Source: Bacteroidaceae bacterium
GTDB taxonomy: Bacteria > Bacteroidota > Bacteroidia > Bacteroidales > Bacteroidaceae
Assembly (NCBI GenBank): GCA_017442855.1
Contig: JAFSPM010000048.1
Span: 1-64,000, forward strand
Direction: 5' to 3'
DNA: 64,000 nucleotides
The position numbers and the translations under genes are program-made. This document shows positions 49,246 to 60,788 of this stretch, piece by piece. Position 1 is the first letter of the stretch; the number at the start of each line of letters is the position of its first letter. The notes beneath the pieces were generated by a model that saw nothing but the letters and a program-made list of their open reading frames with translations, made no database searches and was not told where the DNA came from.

Positions 49246-50391
49246 ATGAAAAATACATTCTTTTTAGCAGGTTTCATGGCGATGGCTTTGTATGCCTGCC
49301 ATTCACAAGAAGAAACTAAGACTGCATTGACACAGTCGGGCTTAGACCCACAAAAGTTCGAAGCAAACGTTGACGGGCAACAGACTCATCTTTTCACGCT
49401 TACCAACAAGAACAACATGGAAGTTTGCATCACCAATTTTGGTGGGCGTATCGTTTCTGTGATTCTTCCAGACAAAGATGGTACGCCAAGAGACCTGGTA
49501 CTGGCTTTCGACAATATTGAGGATTTCCAGAACAACTCCAGCGATTTCGGTGCCAGCATAGGACGTTATGCCAACCGTATAGCAGATGCGAGATTCGAGT
49601 TGGACGGTACAACTTACGAGTTGCTTGCCAATGACGGTGACAACTGCCTGCATGGAGGCCCGAAAGGATGGCAATATAAAGTATTTGAAGGGAAGCAACT
49701 TAGTGATAACCAATTGCAGCTGACGCTTGACTCACCTGATGGCGACATGAATTTCCCAGGCAACTTAAAAGTACAAGTTACTTTTACCTTGACGAATGAC
49801 AATGCTATTGACATCAAGTATAGTGCCACTACCGACAAAAAGACGGTAATCAACATGACCAACCACTCCTATTTCAACTTGAGTGGCGACCCTCAGAATG
49901 ACATATTAGACCATGTACTGTATATCAATGCCGATAACTTCACCCCCGTCAACGCAAAGTTGATTCCATTAGGTAATCTTGAAAATGTGAAAGGAACACC
50001 GATGGACTTTACCACTCCTAAAGCTATTGGTCAGGACATCAACCAGACAGACTTCGAGCAGATTCAATTGGGTCACGGATTCGACCACAACTGGGTATTG
50101 AACACCAATGGTAACATCTCTCAATTAGCAGCGAAGGCTACCTGTCCAACTACAGGCATCAGTGTTGAGGTATATACCAACGAACCTGGCATACAGGTTT
50201 ATACAGGCAACTTCCTGAATGGCCAAGTAACGGGAAAGAATGGTATTGCATATAAAAGACGCACGGCTGTTTGTTTAGAGACACAACATTTCCCTGACTC
50301 TCCTAACCAGCCTCAGTTCCCAACTGTTGTACTGGAACCCGGACAGACATATAACAGTGAATGTATTTACAAGTTTACTATAAATAAATAA
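49246..50391 (+). CDS. galM: Aldose 1-epimerase (mutarotase), lipoprotein
   Basis: 381 residues with lipobox LYAC (Cys18). The mutarotase motifs are present: NFGGRIVSV, SIGRYANRIA, CLHGGPKGW, MTNHSYFNLSG (catalytic His) and GFDHNWVL, with a final Glu in VCLETQHFPDSPN. It interconverts alpha and beta sugars in the periplasm, readying L-arabinose for uptake. It ends where the transporter gene begins. Confidence 0.93.
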   Translation: MKNTFFLAGFMAMALYACHSQEETKTALTQSGLDPQKFEANVDGQQTHLFTLTNKNNMEVCITNFGGRIVSVILPDKDGTPRDLVLAFDNIEDFQNNSSDFGASIGRYANRIADARFELDGTTYELLANDGDNCLHGGPKGWQYKVFEGKQLSDNQLQLTLDSPDGDMNFPGNLKVQVTFTLTNDNAIDIKYSATTDKKTVINMTNHSYFNLSGDPQNDILDHVLYINADNFTPVNAKLIPLGNLENVKGTPMDFTTPKAIGQDINQTDFEQIQLGHGFDHNWVLNTNGNISQLAAKATCPTTGISVEVYTNEPGIQVYTGNFLNGQVTGKNGIAYKRRTAVCLETQHFPDSPNQPQFPTVVLEPGQTYNSECIYKFTINK

Positions 50392-52073
50392 TGGAACTAC
50401 TTGACTGGATAGTAATAGCAGCGTTTTGCTGCATATTAGCAGGTATCATTGTTTGGGTACTGAAGAGTAAGCAGAACAACTCTGCCGACTATTTCTTAGG
50501 TGGACGAGATGCTACCTGGATTGCCATTGGTGCCTCTATTTTTGCTTCTAACATTGGCTCAGAACACCTGATTGGCTTGGCAGGTACAGGAGCCTCCAGC
50601 GGTATGGCGATGGCGCATTGGGAAATCCAGGGTTGGATGATCTTGATTTTAGGTTGGGTATTTGTACCTTTCTATAGTCGCAGTATGGTTTATACCATGC
50701 CTGAGTTCTTGGAAAGGCGTTACAACCCACAATCACGCACTATCCTGTCTGTGATTTCTCTCGTCAGCTATGTGTTGACAAAAGTGGCTGTTACCGTATA
50801 TGCAGGAGGCTTGGTATTCCAACAAGTATTTGGAATCGACACTCTTTGGGGTATTGATTTCTTCTGGATAGCTGCTATCGGACTGGTGCTGATTACTGCC
50901 ATATATACAGTGCTGGGAGGAATGAAATCAGTGCTTTATACTTCTGTTCTCCAGACACCCATTCTACTATTGGGCTCTATCATCATCCTTGTACTGGGAC
51001 TGAAAGCCTTAGGGGGATGGGATGAGCTGATGGGTATCTGCAGTGCTGTAACCATCAATGATTATGGCGACCACATGACGAACCTGATTCGTGACAATCG
51101 CGACCCTGAATACCCTTGGTTGGGTGCTTTGATCACCTCGGCCACCATTGGCTTCTGGTATTGGTGTACCGACCAGTTCATCGTACAGCGTGTATTATCT
51201 GGAAAGAACGAAAAGGAAGCCCGTCGAGGCACTATCTTTGGCGCTTACCTAAAGATGCTGCCAGTTTTCATCTTCCTGATTCCAGGTATGATTGCCTATG
51301 CCTTAAATGCAAAAATGGGAGGTGGCTTCCTGCCTTTAGATGCAAATGGCAACACGCTCAGTGATGCAGCCTTCCCCACCCTCGTAGCGAAACTATTGCC
51401 AGCAGGAATGAAAGGTCTTGTGGTTTGTGGCATTCTGGCTGCCTTGATGAGTTCGCTGGCATCGCTTTTCAATTCGTCATCCATGCTGTTCACCATCGAT
51501 TTCTACAAGCGCCTTCGTCCTAACACATCAGAAAAAGCATTGGTGCGTATCGGTCAAATAGCTACAGTAGTCATCGTACTGTTAGGTATTTTATGGATTC
51601 CTATCATGCGTAGCATAGGCAGTGTGCTCTACAACTACCTGCAAGATGTACAATCGGTGCTGGCTCCTAGCATTGCAGCTGCATTCTTGTTGGGTATCAC
51701 CTGGAAACGAGCCTCTGCCAAAGGCGGCATGTGGGGTCTTATCAGTGGTATCATCATTGGTTTAACCCGCTTGGGAGCCAAGGTGTACTACACCAACGTA
51801 CCCGATGCTGCTCAGACTTGGTTCAAGAGCGTATTCTACGACTTCAACTGGCTGTTCTTCAGTGGCTGCATGCTGGTATTCTGTCTGCTGGTAGTCATTG
51901 TAGTGAGTATGTGTACTGAAAAGCCTGACGAGAAGAAAGTTCAAGGTCTGGTATTCGGAACTGCTACCCCTGAACAGATAGCTGCTTCAAGGGCAAGCTG
52001 GAATCATTGGGATGTTATCCATACGATCATCATCCTATCTCTGACGGTTGCTTTCTATATTTATTTCTGGTAA
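50391..52073 (+). CDS. Sodium/solute symporter (SSS family), probable L-arabinose transporter
   Basis: 560 residues with about 14 membrane segments. The SSS signature region shows DYFLGGRDATWIAIGASIFASNIGSEHL and later LFNSSSMLFTIDFYKRL. It is of the SglT-like sugar group. Substrate assignment rests on its place between galM and the araR-araDAB genes; Bacteroides thetaiotaomicron has the same arrangement. It overlaps galM by one base. Confidence 0.88.
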   Translation: MELLDWIVIAAFCCILAGIIVWVLKSKQNNSADYFLGGRDATWIAIGASIFASNIGSEHLIGLAGTGASSGMAMAHWEIQGWMILILGWVFVPFYSRSMVYTMPEFLERRYNPQSRTILSVISLVSYVLTKVAVTVYAGGLVFQQVFGIDTLWGIDFFWIAAIGLVLITAIYTVLGGMKSVLYTSVLQTPILLLGSIIILVLGLKALGGWDELMGICSAVTINDYGDHMTNLIRDNRDPEYPWLGALITSATIGFWYWCTDQFIVQRVLSGKNEKEARRGTIFGAYLKMLPVFIFLIPGMIAYALNAKMGGGFLPLDANGNTLSDAAFPTLVAKLLPAGMKGLVVCGILAALMSSLASLFNSSSMLFTIDFYKRLRPNTSEKALVRIGQIATVVIVLLGILWIPIMRSIGSVLYNYLQDVQSVLAPSIAAAFLLGITWKRASAKGGMWGLISGIIIGLTRLGAKVYYTNVPDAAQTWFKSVFYDFNWLFFSGCMLVFCLLVVIVVSMCTEKPDEKKVQGLVFGTATPEQIAASRASWNHWDVIHTIIILSLTVAFYIYFW

Positions 52074-52089
52074 CTAACACCTCCTGATT

Positions 52090-52770
52090 ATGGAACAACA
52101 ATATTACAAAGAGTATTCCAAGTTCCTATTAGTAACTGACTGTGTGGTTTTCTGTTTCAAGGATAACCAACTGAATGTATTGCTGGTAAAAAAAGACAGC
52201 GAGCCCTCTAAGGGTGAATGGAGTTTGCCCACAGCATTCGTCAACGAAAACGAGAGCGTTGACAACACCGTTCGGCGTGCATTAGCTGCCAAAACAGGAT
52301 TGGAGGATATCTTCATCGAACAAGTTAGATGTTTCGGAGATTTGAATCGTGACCCCTACGCTCGTATCATCTCTATCATGTACTATGCCCTCATCAACAT
52401 TCAACTTTATGACGAGAAGCTAAACAAACGTAATGATGCCAGATGGTTTCCTGTAAAAGAACTTCCAGTCATGATGTATGATCAAAACGAGATGGTGGAA
52501 GTTGCCATCAAGCGCATGAGATATAGGACGATGGAGAAGCCTGTAGGCCTGCGTATGCTTCCTCCCTTATTCACTATCTCCCAACTGCACAAGTTAGTAG
52601 AGGCCATTGAGGACAAACTACGTGACAAGCGTAATTTCCGAAAAGTGGTGGAAGAGGCTTACTATATTGAAAAAACAGATAAAATTGATAAGTCTAGTTC
52701 CAAGCGAGGAGCTGCTCTCTATCGGTTTAACCAGCGGCTGTATCAGCATTACCTGAAACATAAATTATAG
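52090..52770 (+). CDS. araR: Nudix-type transcriptional regulator of arabinose use (AraR, NrtR family)
   Basis: 226 residues. The N-terminal Nudix-like domain ([18 protein letters not shown], then [15 protein letters not shown]) has a degenerate Nudix box: the REx-EE core reads [10 protein letters not shown], so hydrolysis is unlikely and the domain should act as a sensor. The C-terminal winged helix ([32 protein letters not shown] region) binds DNA. Its homolog in B. thetaiotaomicron is the L-arabinose-responsive AraR. It lies inside the operon it should control. Confidence 0.88.
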   Translation: MEQQYYKEYSKFLLVTDCVVFCFKDNQLNVLLVKKDSEPSKGEWSLPTAFVNENESVDNTVRRALAAKTGLEDIFIEQVRCFGDLNRDPYARIISIMYYALINIQLYDEKLNKRNDARWFPVKELPVMMYDQNEMVEVAIKRMRYRTMEKPVGLRMLPPLFTISQLHKLVEAIEDKLRDKRNFRKVVEEAYYIEKTDKIDKSSSKRGAALYRFNQRLYQHYLKHKL

Positions 52771-52771
52771 T

Positions 52772-53458
52772 ATGCTTGAAGATTTAAAACGAAAGGTTTT
52801 CAAGGCCAATCTTGACTTGGTGAAACATGGTTTAGTGCTGTTCACCTGGGGCAATGTCTCTGCTATCGACAGAAAAAATAATCTGGTGGTTATCAAGCCC
52901 AGTGGAGTGAGTTATGAAACAATGACGCCAGATGATATGGTAGTCGTAGATATCGAAGGTCATGTAGTAGAAGGCAACTTACGTCCTTCTTCTGATACCC
53001 CTACCCATTTGGTACTCTATAAAGCATTCCCTGAGATTGGCGGAGTGGTACACACCCACTCCACCTATGCCACAGCATGGGCACAGGCTGGTAAAGACAT
53101 TCCCAACATAGGCACTACTCACGCCGACTATTTCCATGACTCCATCCCATGTACAGCAGATTTGACCCGTGAAGAAGTGGAAGGCAATTACGAGTTGGAA
53201 ACGGGACATGTGATTGTGAAAAGGTTTGAAGGCCTCAACCCTGTACATACACCAGGCGTACTGGTGAAGAACCACGGACCTTTTACCTGGGGCAAAGATG
53301 CCAATGAGGCTGTCTATCACGCTGTGGTACTGGAAGAGGTGGCGAAGATGGCTGCAATCGCCTTTTCCATTAACCCCGACCTCACTATGAGCGAACATCT
53401 GGTGGAAAAGCATTTCAGTAGGAAACACGGACCTAACGCTTATTACGGACAGAAATAA
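52772..53458 (+). CDS. araD: L-ribulose-5-phosphate 4-epimerase
   Basis: 228 residues of the class-II aldolase fold. Zinc ligands are seen in VHTHSTYAT, and the substrate residues in TWGNVSA, PSGVSYE and SSDTPTH. It converts L-ribulose-5-phosphate to D-xylulose-5-phosphate. It starts one base after araR ends. Confidence 0.95.
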   Translation: MLEDLKRKVFKANLDLVKHGLVLFTWGNVSAIDRKNNLVVIKPSGVSYETMTPDDMVVVDIEGHVVEGNLRPSSDTPTHLVLYKAFPEIGGVVHTHSTYATAWAQAGKDIPNIGTTHADYFHDSIPCTADLTREEVEGNYELETGHVIVKRFEGLNPVHTPGVLVKNHGPFTWGKDANEAVYHAVVLEEVAKMAAIAFSINPDLTMSEHLVEKHFSRKHGPNAYYGQK

Positions 53459-53482
53459 CAAAATATTAAAAATCATAATACT

Positions 53483-55021
53483 ATGGAAGCATTTAAAGAT
53501 CTAGAAATTTGGTGGGTAACAGGAGCACAGCTCCTTTACGGCGGTGACGCAGTGGTAGCTGTTGACGGGCACTCTAAAGAAATGGTAGCTGGCCTTAACG
53601 AGAGTGGCAACATACCCGTAAAAATTGTTTATAAAGGCACTGCCAACAGCAGCAAGGAAGTGGAAGCCGTGATGAAAGCGGCTAACAATGACGACAAATG
53701 TGTGGGTATCATTACCTGGATGCACACTTTCAGTCCAGCTAAGATGTGGATCAAGGGTCTGCAAGACCTTCAAAAACCTCTGCTCCACTTCCACACTCAG
53801 TATAACGCAGAGATTCCTTGGAATGAAATCGATATGGATTTCATGAACCTGAACCAGAGTGCCCATGGAGACATCGAGTTCGGACACATCTGTACTCGTA
53901 TGCGAGTAGCTCGCAAAGTAGTTTGTGGTTATTGGAAGGATGAAGCTGTTCAGCAACAGATTGCCGTATGGGCACGTGTGGCAGCTGGCGTAGCTGATGC
54001 CAAAAATGTTCGCTGCCTGATGTTCGGTATGAACATGAACAATGTAGCCGTGACTGATGGTGATCGCGTGGAGTTTGAGCAGCGTTTAGGTTATCATGTT
54101 GATTATTACCCTGTGAGTTCGCTCATGGAATATTATAAAAAGGTAACTGATGCAGAAGCAGATGCCTTGGTTGAAGAATACAAACAACTCTATACTGTCA
54201 AGATTGATGAAAGTGGTGAAGAGGTGTATTGGGAGAAGGTGAAGAATGCTGCCAAGGCTGAGATAGCCTTACGCCGAGTACTCAAGGACGAAGGTGCTAC
54301 TGCATTCACTACCAACTTTGACGATCTGGGCGATGCCAATATTGACGACCCTAACTTCTGCGGCTTCGACCAGATACCTGGCTTGGCATCACAGCGTCTG
54401 ATGGAAGAAGGATACGGCTTTGGTGCTGAAGGTGACTGGAAAACGGCTTGCCTCTATCGCACCTTGTGGGTTATCCAGCAAGGCATGCCAAAAGGATGTT
54501 CTTTCCTTGAAGACTACACCCTCAACTTTGCAGGCAATCGTTCATCATGCCTCCAGAGCCACATGCTCGAAATTTGTCCGCTCATCGCTACTGACAAGCC
54601 AAAGTTGGAGGTGCATTTCTTGGGTATTGGCATCCGCAAGCAACAGACAGCCCGACTGGTATTCACCTCTAAGGTGGGCAGAGGTATTAAGGCCACTATC
54701 ATCGACCTAGGCAATCGTTTCCGCCTTATCTCTCAAGAAGTGGAGTGCATCGAGCCTCAACCCATGCCTCACTTGCCTGTAGCCAGTGCCCTCTGGGTGC
54801 CACAACCCACCTTCGAGATTGGTGCAGGAGCATGGATCTTAGCTGGTGGTACGCACCACAGTGCATTCTCCTACGACATCACCGAGGAATACTGGGAAGA
54901 CTTTGCTGAGATGACAGGTATTGAGTATGTAAAGATCAACAAAGATACCAAGATCAGCGAGTTCAAGCAGCAACTGAGGAATAACGAGGTATATTATATG
55001 TTGAACAAAGCGTTGAAATAA
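53483..55021 (+). CDS. araA: L-arabinose isomerase
   Basis: 512 residues, near the usual 500. It starts with the typical EIWWVTGAQLLYG, has LHFHTQYN and the metal-site residues near EDYTLNF and GTHHSAFSYD. It converts L-arabinose to L-ribulose in the cytoplasm. It lies between araD and the kinase. Confidence 0.97.
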   Translation: MEAFKDLEIWWVTGAQLLYGGDAVVAVDGHSKEMVAGLNESGNIPVKIVYKGTANSSKEVEAVMKAANNDDKCVGIITWMHTFSPAKMWIKGLQDLQKPLLHFHTQYNAEIPWNEIDMDFMNLNQSAHGDIEFGHICTRMRVARKVVCGYWKDEAVQQQIAVWARVAAGVADAKNVRCLMFGMNMNNVAVTDGDRVEFEQRLGYHVDYYPVSSLMEYYKKVTDAEADALVEEYKQLYTVKIDESGEEVYWEKVKNAAKAEIALRRVLKDEGATAFTTNFDDLGDANIDDPNFCGFDQIPGLASQRLMEEGYGFGAEGDWKTACLYRTLWVIQQGMPKGCSFLEDYTLNFAGNRSSCLQSHMLEICPLIATDKPKLEVHFLGIGIRKQQTARLVFTSKVGRGIKATIIDLGNRFRLISQEVECIEPQPMPHLPVASALWVPQPTFEIGAGAWILAGGTHHSAFSYDITEEYWEDFAEMTGIEYVKINKDTKISEFKQQLRNNEVYYMLNKALK

Positions 55022-55030
55022 TTGATAATT

Positions 55031-56623
55031 ATGAACGCAAAAGAAACTATTCAGGCTGGTAAGGCCATCTTGGGTATAGAGTTAGGTTCCACCCGCATCA
55101 AGGCTATACTGATTGATACGGAAAATCATCCTATCGCTCAGGGTAGTCATACGTGGGAGAACCAACTGGTGGATGGACTATGGACCTACAGCACCGAAGC
55201 CATCTGGAACGGTTTGCAGGATTGTTATGCCGACTTGCGTAAAGAGGTAAAGACACAATATGGTATTGAGATAGAGAATCTTGCAGCTATAGGCATCAGT
55301 GCCATGATGCATGGCTACCTGCCTTTTAATAAACAAGGAGATTTGTTGGTACCATTCCGCACGTGGAGAAACACCAACACAGGGGAAGCTGCTAAAGTGC
55401 TTTCCAAGCTCTTCGTCTATAACATACCCCTTCGCTGGAGCATCTCACACATCTATCAGGCTATACTTAACAATGAGGACCATATCAAGGATATCAGTTT
55501 CCTTACTACCTTGGCCGGTTATATTCACTGGCAACTGACGGGAAAGAAAGTACTTGGCATTGGCGATGCATCAGGCATGATTCCTGTGAATCCTGATACA
55601 AAGAATTACCGTGAGGATATGATGGATAAGTTTGATGAACTGATAGCTCCGAAGAATTTAGGATGGAAACTTCGTGATATCTTGCCCGAAGTGTTAGTAG
55701 CAGGTGCAGATGCTGGTACTCTCACAGAAGAAGGAGCTTTGCGTTTGGATCCATCTGGTCACTTGAAGAAAGGTGTTCCGTTCTGTCCACCAGAAGGTGA
55801 TGCGGGAACAGGCATGGCTGCTACCAATGCTGTGAAGCAGCGTACCGGCAATGTTTCGGCTGGCACTTCTTCATTCTCAATGATAGTATTAGAGAAAGAA
55901 CTGTCAAAGCCCTACGAACCAATTGATATTGTTACTACTCCCGATGGCAGCTTGGTAGGTATGGTGCATTGCAACAACTGTACTTCTGAAATCAACGCAT
56001 GGACCGAATTATTCAAGGAATATCAGGAAATGTTTGGAATACCAGTTGACATGGGAGCTATATATGAAAAGCTGTTTAACAAGGCACTTGAAGGAGATGC
56101 CGATTGTGGCGGATTAGTGGCATACAACTATGTATCAGGCGAGCCTGTTACTGGATTTGCCGAAGGTCGTCCGCTATTCATGCGCTCAGCTACCGATAAG
56201 TTTAACTTGGCCAATTTCATGAGGGTACAGCTCTATGCAGCTATTGGTGTATTGAAGATAGGTAACGATATACTGTTCAAAGAGGAGCAGGTGAAGGTAG
56301 ATCGTATCACAGGACATGGCGGATACTTTAAAACCAAGGGAGTAGGTCAGCGTATGTTAGCCGCTGCACTGGGTTCACCCATCTCTGTCATGGAGACAGC
56401 TGGTGAAGGTGGTGCATGGGGTATTGCACTGTTAGCATCTTATATGGTGCATCATACTCCTCAACAAACACTGGCTGATTTCTTAGACACTCAGGTTTTT
56501 GCAGGAAACGCTGGCGTAGAGGTTTCGCCTACGGTCGAAGACATCGAAGGCTTTAATGCGTATATCGAGAACTATAAACGTGCCTTGCCTGTAGAGGAAG
56601 CTGCCGTTAAATTCAAAAAGTAA
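55031..56623 (+). CDS. araB: FGGY-family ribulokinase
   Basis: 530 residues. The FGGY fold shows [18 protein letters not shown] at the start, [12 protein letters not shown], the ATPase [13 protein letters not shown] and [10 protein letters not shown]. It should phosphorylate L-ribulose, judged by position after araA. It is distant from enterobacterial AraB, so xylulokinase-type naming occurs for such proteins. The start is ATG 55031; the nominal frame opens at a TTG at 55022. Confidence 0.87.
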   Translation: MNAKETIQAGKAILGIELGSTRIKAILIDTENHPIAQGSHTWENQLVDGLWTYSTEAIWNGLQDCYADLRKEVKTQYGIEIENLAAIGISAMMHGYLPFNKQGDLLVPFRTWRNTNTGEAAKVLSKLFVYNIPLRWSISHIYQAILNNEDHIKDISFLTTLAGYIHWQLTGKKVLGIGDASGMIPVNPDTKNYREDMMDKFDELIAPKNLGWKLRDILPEVLVAGADAGTLTEEGALRLDPSGHLKKGVPFCPPEGDAGTGMAATNAVKQRTGNVSAGTSSFSMIVLEKELSKPYEPIDIVTTPDGSLVGMVHCNNCTSEINAWTELFKEYQEMFGIPVDMGAIYEKLFNKALEGDADCGGLVAYNYVSGEPVTGFAEGRPLFMRSATDKFNLANFMRVQLYAAIGVLKIGNDILFKEEQVKVDRITGHGGYFKTKGVGQRMLAAALGSPISVMETAGEGGAWGIALLASYMVHHTPQQTLADFLDTQVFAGNAGVEVSPTVEDIEGFNAYIENYKRALPVEEAAVKFKK

Positions 56624-56627
56624 AATT

Positions 56628-58163
56628 ATGAAAAGAACATTCACTTTTATGATTATGGTAGCCACATTGGCTATGGTTAAAGCACAGACAACGGCCGTAT
56701 TGCATGCCGACCAAGGCACACAAATCATTCCGAAAGAGATTTACGGACAGTTCGCTGAGCACCTCGGATCCTGCATATACGGCGGCTTGTGGGTGGGAGA
56801 AGACTCTAACATCCCCAACACCAACGGTTATCGCACTGATGTGCTAAATGCACTGAAAGCCCTCAAAGTACCTGTGTTACGTTGGCCGGGTGGTTGCTTT
56901 GCCGACGAATACCACTGGATGGATGGCATCGGACCTAAAGAGAACCGTCCCAAGATGGTGAATAACAACTGGGGTGGTACCATCGAAGACAACAGTTTCG
57001 GTACCAACGAATTCCTGAATCTCTGCGAACTATTGGGAACAGAGCCCTACATCAGTGGTAACGTAGGCAGTGGCACAGTAGAAGAAATGGCAAAGTGGGT
57101 GGAATATATGACCTCAGAGGGTGACTCCCCCATGGCCCGACTGCGTCGTCAGAACGGTCGCGATCATGCTTGGCGGGTGAAATATCTGGGCGTAGGCAAT
57201 GAGAGTTGGGGATGCGGTGGCAGTATGCGCCCAGAATACTATGCCGATGTGTATCGACGCTATGCTACCTATTGTCGCAATTACGATGGCAACCGCTTGT
57301 TCAAGATTGCCAGTGGTGCCAGCGACTACGACTACAATTGGACCAAGGTTCTGATGGAGAACATAGGTAATCGCATGGACGGTATCTCACTGCATTACTA
57401 CACCGTATTAGGATGGAACGGCAGTAAAGGCTCTGCCACCCAATTCAATGACGACGAGTTTTATTGGACCTTGGGTAAATGCCGTGAGATAGAGGATGTC
57501 ATCAAGCGCCATATTGCCATCATGGATTTCTACGACCCTAACAAGCGTGTGGCACTGATGCTCGATGAATGGGGCACTTGGTGGGATGTGGAGCCTGGCA
57601 CCAATCCTGGTCACTTGTTCCAGCAAAATTCCCTGCGTGATGCTTTCGTAGCATCGCTCACCTTCGACATCTTCCATAAATATACTGATCGTTTGAAGAT
57701 GGCGAATATCGCTCAGGTGGTGAACGTACTGCAATCGATGATCTTGACCAACGATAAGCAGATGACCCTTACCCCCACCTATCATGTGTTCCGCATGTAT
57801 AATGTGCACCAAGATGCTACTTATCTGCCACTTGACATCCAAACGGCTACAAAGAAAGTAGATGGCAATCGTACTATACCCATGCTCAGTGGTACAGCAT
57901 CACGCGACCAGCAAGACAGAATCCACATCTCTTTGTCGAACGTGGATTTGCAAAATGCACAAGAGGTAAGTATCAGCTTGCAGGGAGTGGACGCCAAAAA
58001 GGTGACAGGTGAGATACTTACCTCGGCCAACATTACTGACCACAACACCTTTGACAAACCCAATCAGGTGAAGCCTGTTGCATTCAATGGTGCCAGCATC
58101 AGTGGTAATACGCTGAAAGTGAAGCTCCCTGCCAAATCCATCGTTACCTTGGAATTGCAGTGA
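56628..58163 (+). CDS. abfA: Exported GH51 alpha-L-arabinofuranosidase
   Basis: 511 residues with a Sec signal ending VKAQ. The GH51 catalytic pair is visible: acid/base Glu192 in GVGNESWG and nucleophile Glu314 in MLDEWGTWW. The barrel starts with [23 protein letters not shown] and a C-terminal beta domain follows. It frees L-arabinose from arabinan or arabinoxylan oligomers in the periplasm, feeding the operon in which it lies, 4 bases after araB. Confidence 0.94.
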   Translation: MKRTFTFMIMVATLAMVKAQTTAVLHADQGTQIIPKEIYGQFAEHLGSCIYGGLWVGEDSNIPNTNGYRTDVLNALKALKVPVLRWPGGCFADEYHWMDGIGPKENRPKMVNNNWGGTIEDNSFGTNEFLNLCELLGTEPYISGNVGSGTVEEMAKWVEYMTSEGDSPMARLRRQNGRDHAWRVKYLGVGNESWGCGGSMRPEYYADVYRRYATYCRNYDGNRLFKIASGASDYDYNWTKVLMENIGNRMDGISLHYYTVLGWNGSKGSATQFNDDEFYWTLGKCREIEDVIKRHIAIMDFYDPNKRVALMLDEWGTWWDVEPGTNPGHLFQQNSLRDAFVASLTFDIFHKYTDRLKMANIAQVVNVLQSMILTNDKQMTLTPTYHVFRMYNVHQDATYLPLDIQTATKKVDGNRTIPMLSGTASRDQQDRIHISLSNVDLQNAQEVSISLQGVDAKKVTGEILTSANITDHNTFDKPNQVKPVAFNGASISGNTLKVKLPAKSIVTLELQ

Positions 58164-58220
58164 TGAGAAATAAGAGCAAAATTATTACCCATTTTAGATA
58201 TAAAAAATATGTAAACATAT

Positions 58221-58251
58221 TTTGTTCTACTCTCTACTTTTAGTACCTTTG
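58221..58251 (+). promoter_or_regulatory. Internal promoter for tkt-rpiB
   Basis: TTTG (58221-58224) and TACCTTTG (58244-58251) with a 19-base spacer, in the 109-base gap after the GH51 gene. It lets the pentose-phosphate genes be expressed without arabinose. Confidence 0.8.
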
Positions 58252-58272
58252 CCAAAAATAATAATATCAGAT

Positions 58273-60285
58273 ATGAACGATAAGAAAGTAATGAATCTGG
58301 CAGCTGATAACATCCGTATCTTGGCTGCATCAATGGTAGAAAAGGCAAAATCAGGCCATCCAGGCGGTGCTATGGGTGGTGCAGACTTTATCAACGTGCT
58401 CTTTTCTGAGTTCCTCATTGACGATCCTGACGATGGTGCTTGGATGTCACGCGACCGCTTCTACCTGGACCCTGGTCACATGTCACCTATGCTTTATGCC
58501 CAGCTTATGCTGAAAGGACGTTTCACCATGGACGAGCTGAAAGAGTTCCGTCAGTGGGGCAGTCCAACACACGGTCATCCGGAGCGCAACCTGCAGCGTG
58601 GCATTGAAAATACTTCTGGTCCGTTAGGTCAGGGACACACCTATGCTGTGGGTGCAGCCATTGCAGCCAAGTTCTTGCAGGCACGTTATGGTGAAGTGAT
58701 GAACCACACCATTTATGCCTACATTTCTGATGGTGGCGTGCAAGAAGAAATCTCACAAGGCGCTGGTCGTGTGGCAGGCACACTGGGTTTGGACAATCTT
58801 ATCATGTTCTACGATGCCAATGACGTACAGCTTTCTACTGAGACAGAAGATGTCACCATAGAAGATACTGCCAAGAAATACGAAGCCTGGGGATGGAAGG
58901 TCATCACCATTGACGGTAATGACGTAGATGCTATCCGCAAGGCCCTGACAGAAGCTAAGGCTGAGCAAAACCGCCCTACCCTTATTATCGGTCACACCAT
59001 CATGGGTAAGGGTGCACGCCGTGCCGACAATACCAGCTACGAAGCTTGCTGTGCCACTCATGGTGCTCCATTGGGTGGCGATGCATATATCAACACCATC
59101 AAGAACTTAGGTGGTGACCCAGCCGATCCATTCAAAGTGGCTCCTGAAGTAGCTGAGCTGTATGCTAAGCGAGATGCCGAGCTCCGCCAGATTGTAGCAG
59201 AGAAACGTGCCCTGCACGCTGCTTGGGCAAAGGAGAACCCAGAGTTGGCTAAGAAGCTCGACTTCTACTTCTCTGGCAAGGCTCCGAAGATTGATTGGAT
59301 GAAGGTACAGCAAAAGAAAAATGTAGCTACCCGCAACGCATCGGCTACCGTACTGAGTGTATTGGCAGAACAGGTGGGCAACATGGTGGTATCATCAGCC
59401 GACCTGAGCAATTCCGATAAGACCGATGGTTTCCTGAAGAAGACACATGCCTTTAAGAAGGGTGATTTCAGTGGAGCCTTCTTCCAGGCAGGTGTGGCAG
59501 AGCTCACCATGGCTTGCATCATGATGGGTATGTGGATGCACGGAGGTGTGATACCTGCTTGCGCTACCTTCTTCGTATTCTCCGACTATATGAAGCCAGC
59601 CATCCGTATGGCAGCTTTGATGCAGATACCTATCAAGTTCATTTGGACACACGATGCCTTCCGCGTGGGCGAAGACGGTCCTACCCACCAGCCAGTAGAG
59701 CAAGAGGCTCAGCTGCGACTGATGGAACGCCTGAAGAACCACAGTGGCAAGAGCTCCATGCTGGTGCTTCGCCCTGCCGATGCAGACGAAACAACGGTGG
59801 CTTGGCGCATGGCTATGGAAAATACCGACAGTCCTACGGGCTTGATCTTCTCTCGTCAGAACGTCGAAAGCTTACCTGCAAACAACGACTATGAAGAAGC
59901 CATGAAGGGGGCTTATATCGTGGCTGGCTCCGACAAGAATCCTGATGTGGTACTGGTGGCTTCTGGCTCAGAAGTTTCTACTCTCATGGCAGCGGCCAAA
60001 CTGTTACGCATCGACGGTATAAAAGTACGTGTTGTCTCTGCTCCGTCAGAGGGAAAATTCCACGACCAGACTGTAGCTTATCAGGAATCCATCATCCCTG
60101 CCCGATTGAAGAAATTCGGTCTCACAGCTGGTCTGCCTATAACAATAGCCGGACTGGTAGGCAACAATGCCAAGATCTGGGGTATGGAAAGTTTTGGCTT
60201 CTCAGCTCCTTACAAGGTGCTTGACGAGAAACTGGGCTTCACTGCCGACAATGTTTATCGTCAGGTAAAAGAGATGATGTTATAA
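58273..60285 (+). CDS. tkt: Transketolase
   Basis: 670 residues from ATG 58273. The thiamine site has ISDGGVQEEISQGAGRVAGTLGLDNLIMFYDAND split over the GDG-like motif, and the second half has [22 protein letters not shown]. An in-frame ATG at 58222 lies upstream of the -7 box. It uses D-xylulose-5-phosphate made by AraD. It has its own promoter. Confidence 0.96.
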   Translation: MNDKKVMNLAADNIRILAASMVEKAKSGHPGGAMGGADFINVLFSEFLIDDPDDGAWMSRDRFYLDPGHMSPMLYAQLMLKGRFTMDELKEFRQWGSPTHGHPERNLQRGIENTSGPLGQGHTYAVGAAIAAKFLQARYGEVMNHTIYAYISDGGVQEEISQGAGRVAGTLGLDNLIMFYDANDVQLSTETEDVTIEDTAKKYEAWGWKVITIDGNDVDAIRKALTEAKAEQNRPTLIIGHTIMGKGARRADNTSYEACCATHGAPLGGDAYINTIKNLGGDPADPFKVAPEVAELYAKRDAELRQIVAEKRALHAAWAKENPELAKKLDFYFSGKAPKIDWMKVQQKKNVATRNASATVLSVLAEQVGNMVVSSADLSNSDKTDGFLKKTHAFKKGDFSGAFFQAGVAELTMACIMMGMWMHGGVIPACATFFVFSDYMKPAIRMAALMQIPIKFIWTHDAFRVGEDGPTHQPVEQEAQLRLMERLKNHSGKSSMLVLRPADADETTVAWRMAMENTDSPTGLIFSRQNVESLPANNDYEEAMKGAYIVAGSDKNPDVVLVASGSEVSTLMAAAKLLRIDGIKVRVVSAPSEGKFHDQTVAYQESIIPARLKKFGLTAGLPITIAGLVGNNAKIWGMESFGFSAPYKVLDEKLGFTADNVYRQVKEMML

Positions 60286-60294
60286 ATTTAACTT

Positions 60295-60322
60295 GAGGAA
60301 CGGGGCGCAGGCTCCGTTTCTC
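60295..60322 (+). terminator. Hairpin between tkt and rpiB
   Basis: GAGGAACGGGGC and GCTCCGTTTCTC pair as RNA with two or three G-U pairs. There is no T-run, so it may be a processing or partial termination site. Confidence 0.45.
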
Positions 60323-60339
60323 TAAATAGATAAACTATT

Positions 60340-60783
60340 ATGAAAAAGATTGGACTGTGTTCCGACCATGCTGGCTTCGACATGAAGGAACATGTAAAAG
60401 AGTGGCTGAAAGGCAGGGGGATGGATTTTGTGGACTATGGTACTTATTCCAGCGAGAGCTGCGACTATCCCGATTTCGCCCACAAACTGGGTCAGGCCAT
60501 CCAGAACAATGAGGTAGATGAAGGAATTGCCGTGTGCGGAACAGGCAACGGTATCAGCATGACCCTCAACAAATACCCCAAAGTACGTGCCGGCTTATGC
60601 TGGAATCGTGAGGTAGCTCGCTTGGTTCGTCAACATAATAATGCCAACGTGTTGGCTTTGCCCGGTAGGTTTGTGTCACTCTACGATGCCGACAAGATCC
60701 TTGCTGAATACTTCGACAAAGAGTTCGAAGGCGGCAGACACCAACGCAGGATTGATAAAATTCCAATAGCTGGAACGGTATAA
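60340..60783 (+). CDS. rpiB: Ribose-5-phosphate isomerase B
   Basis: 147 residues of the RpiB/LacAB family: CSDHAGFDMKEHV at the start, the catalytic Cys in AVCGTGNGISM and HNNANVLALPGRF. It interconverts ribose-5-phosphate and ribulose-5-phosphate, completing the pentose-phosphate end of the arabinose cluster. Confidence 0.95.
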   Translation: MKKIGLCSDHAGFDMKEHVKEWLKGRGMDFVDYGTYSSESCDYPDFAHKLGQAIQNNEVDEGIAVCGTGNGISMTLNKYPKVRAGLCWNREVARLVRQHNNANVLALPGRFVSLYDADKILAEYFDKEFEGGRHQRRIDKIPIAGTV

Positions 60784-60788
60784 CAAAT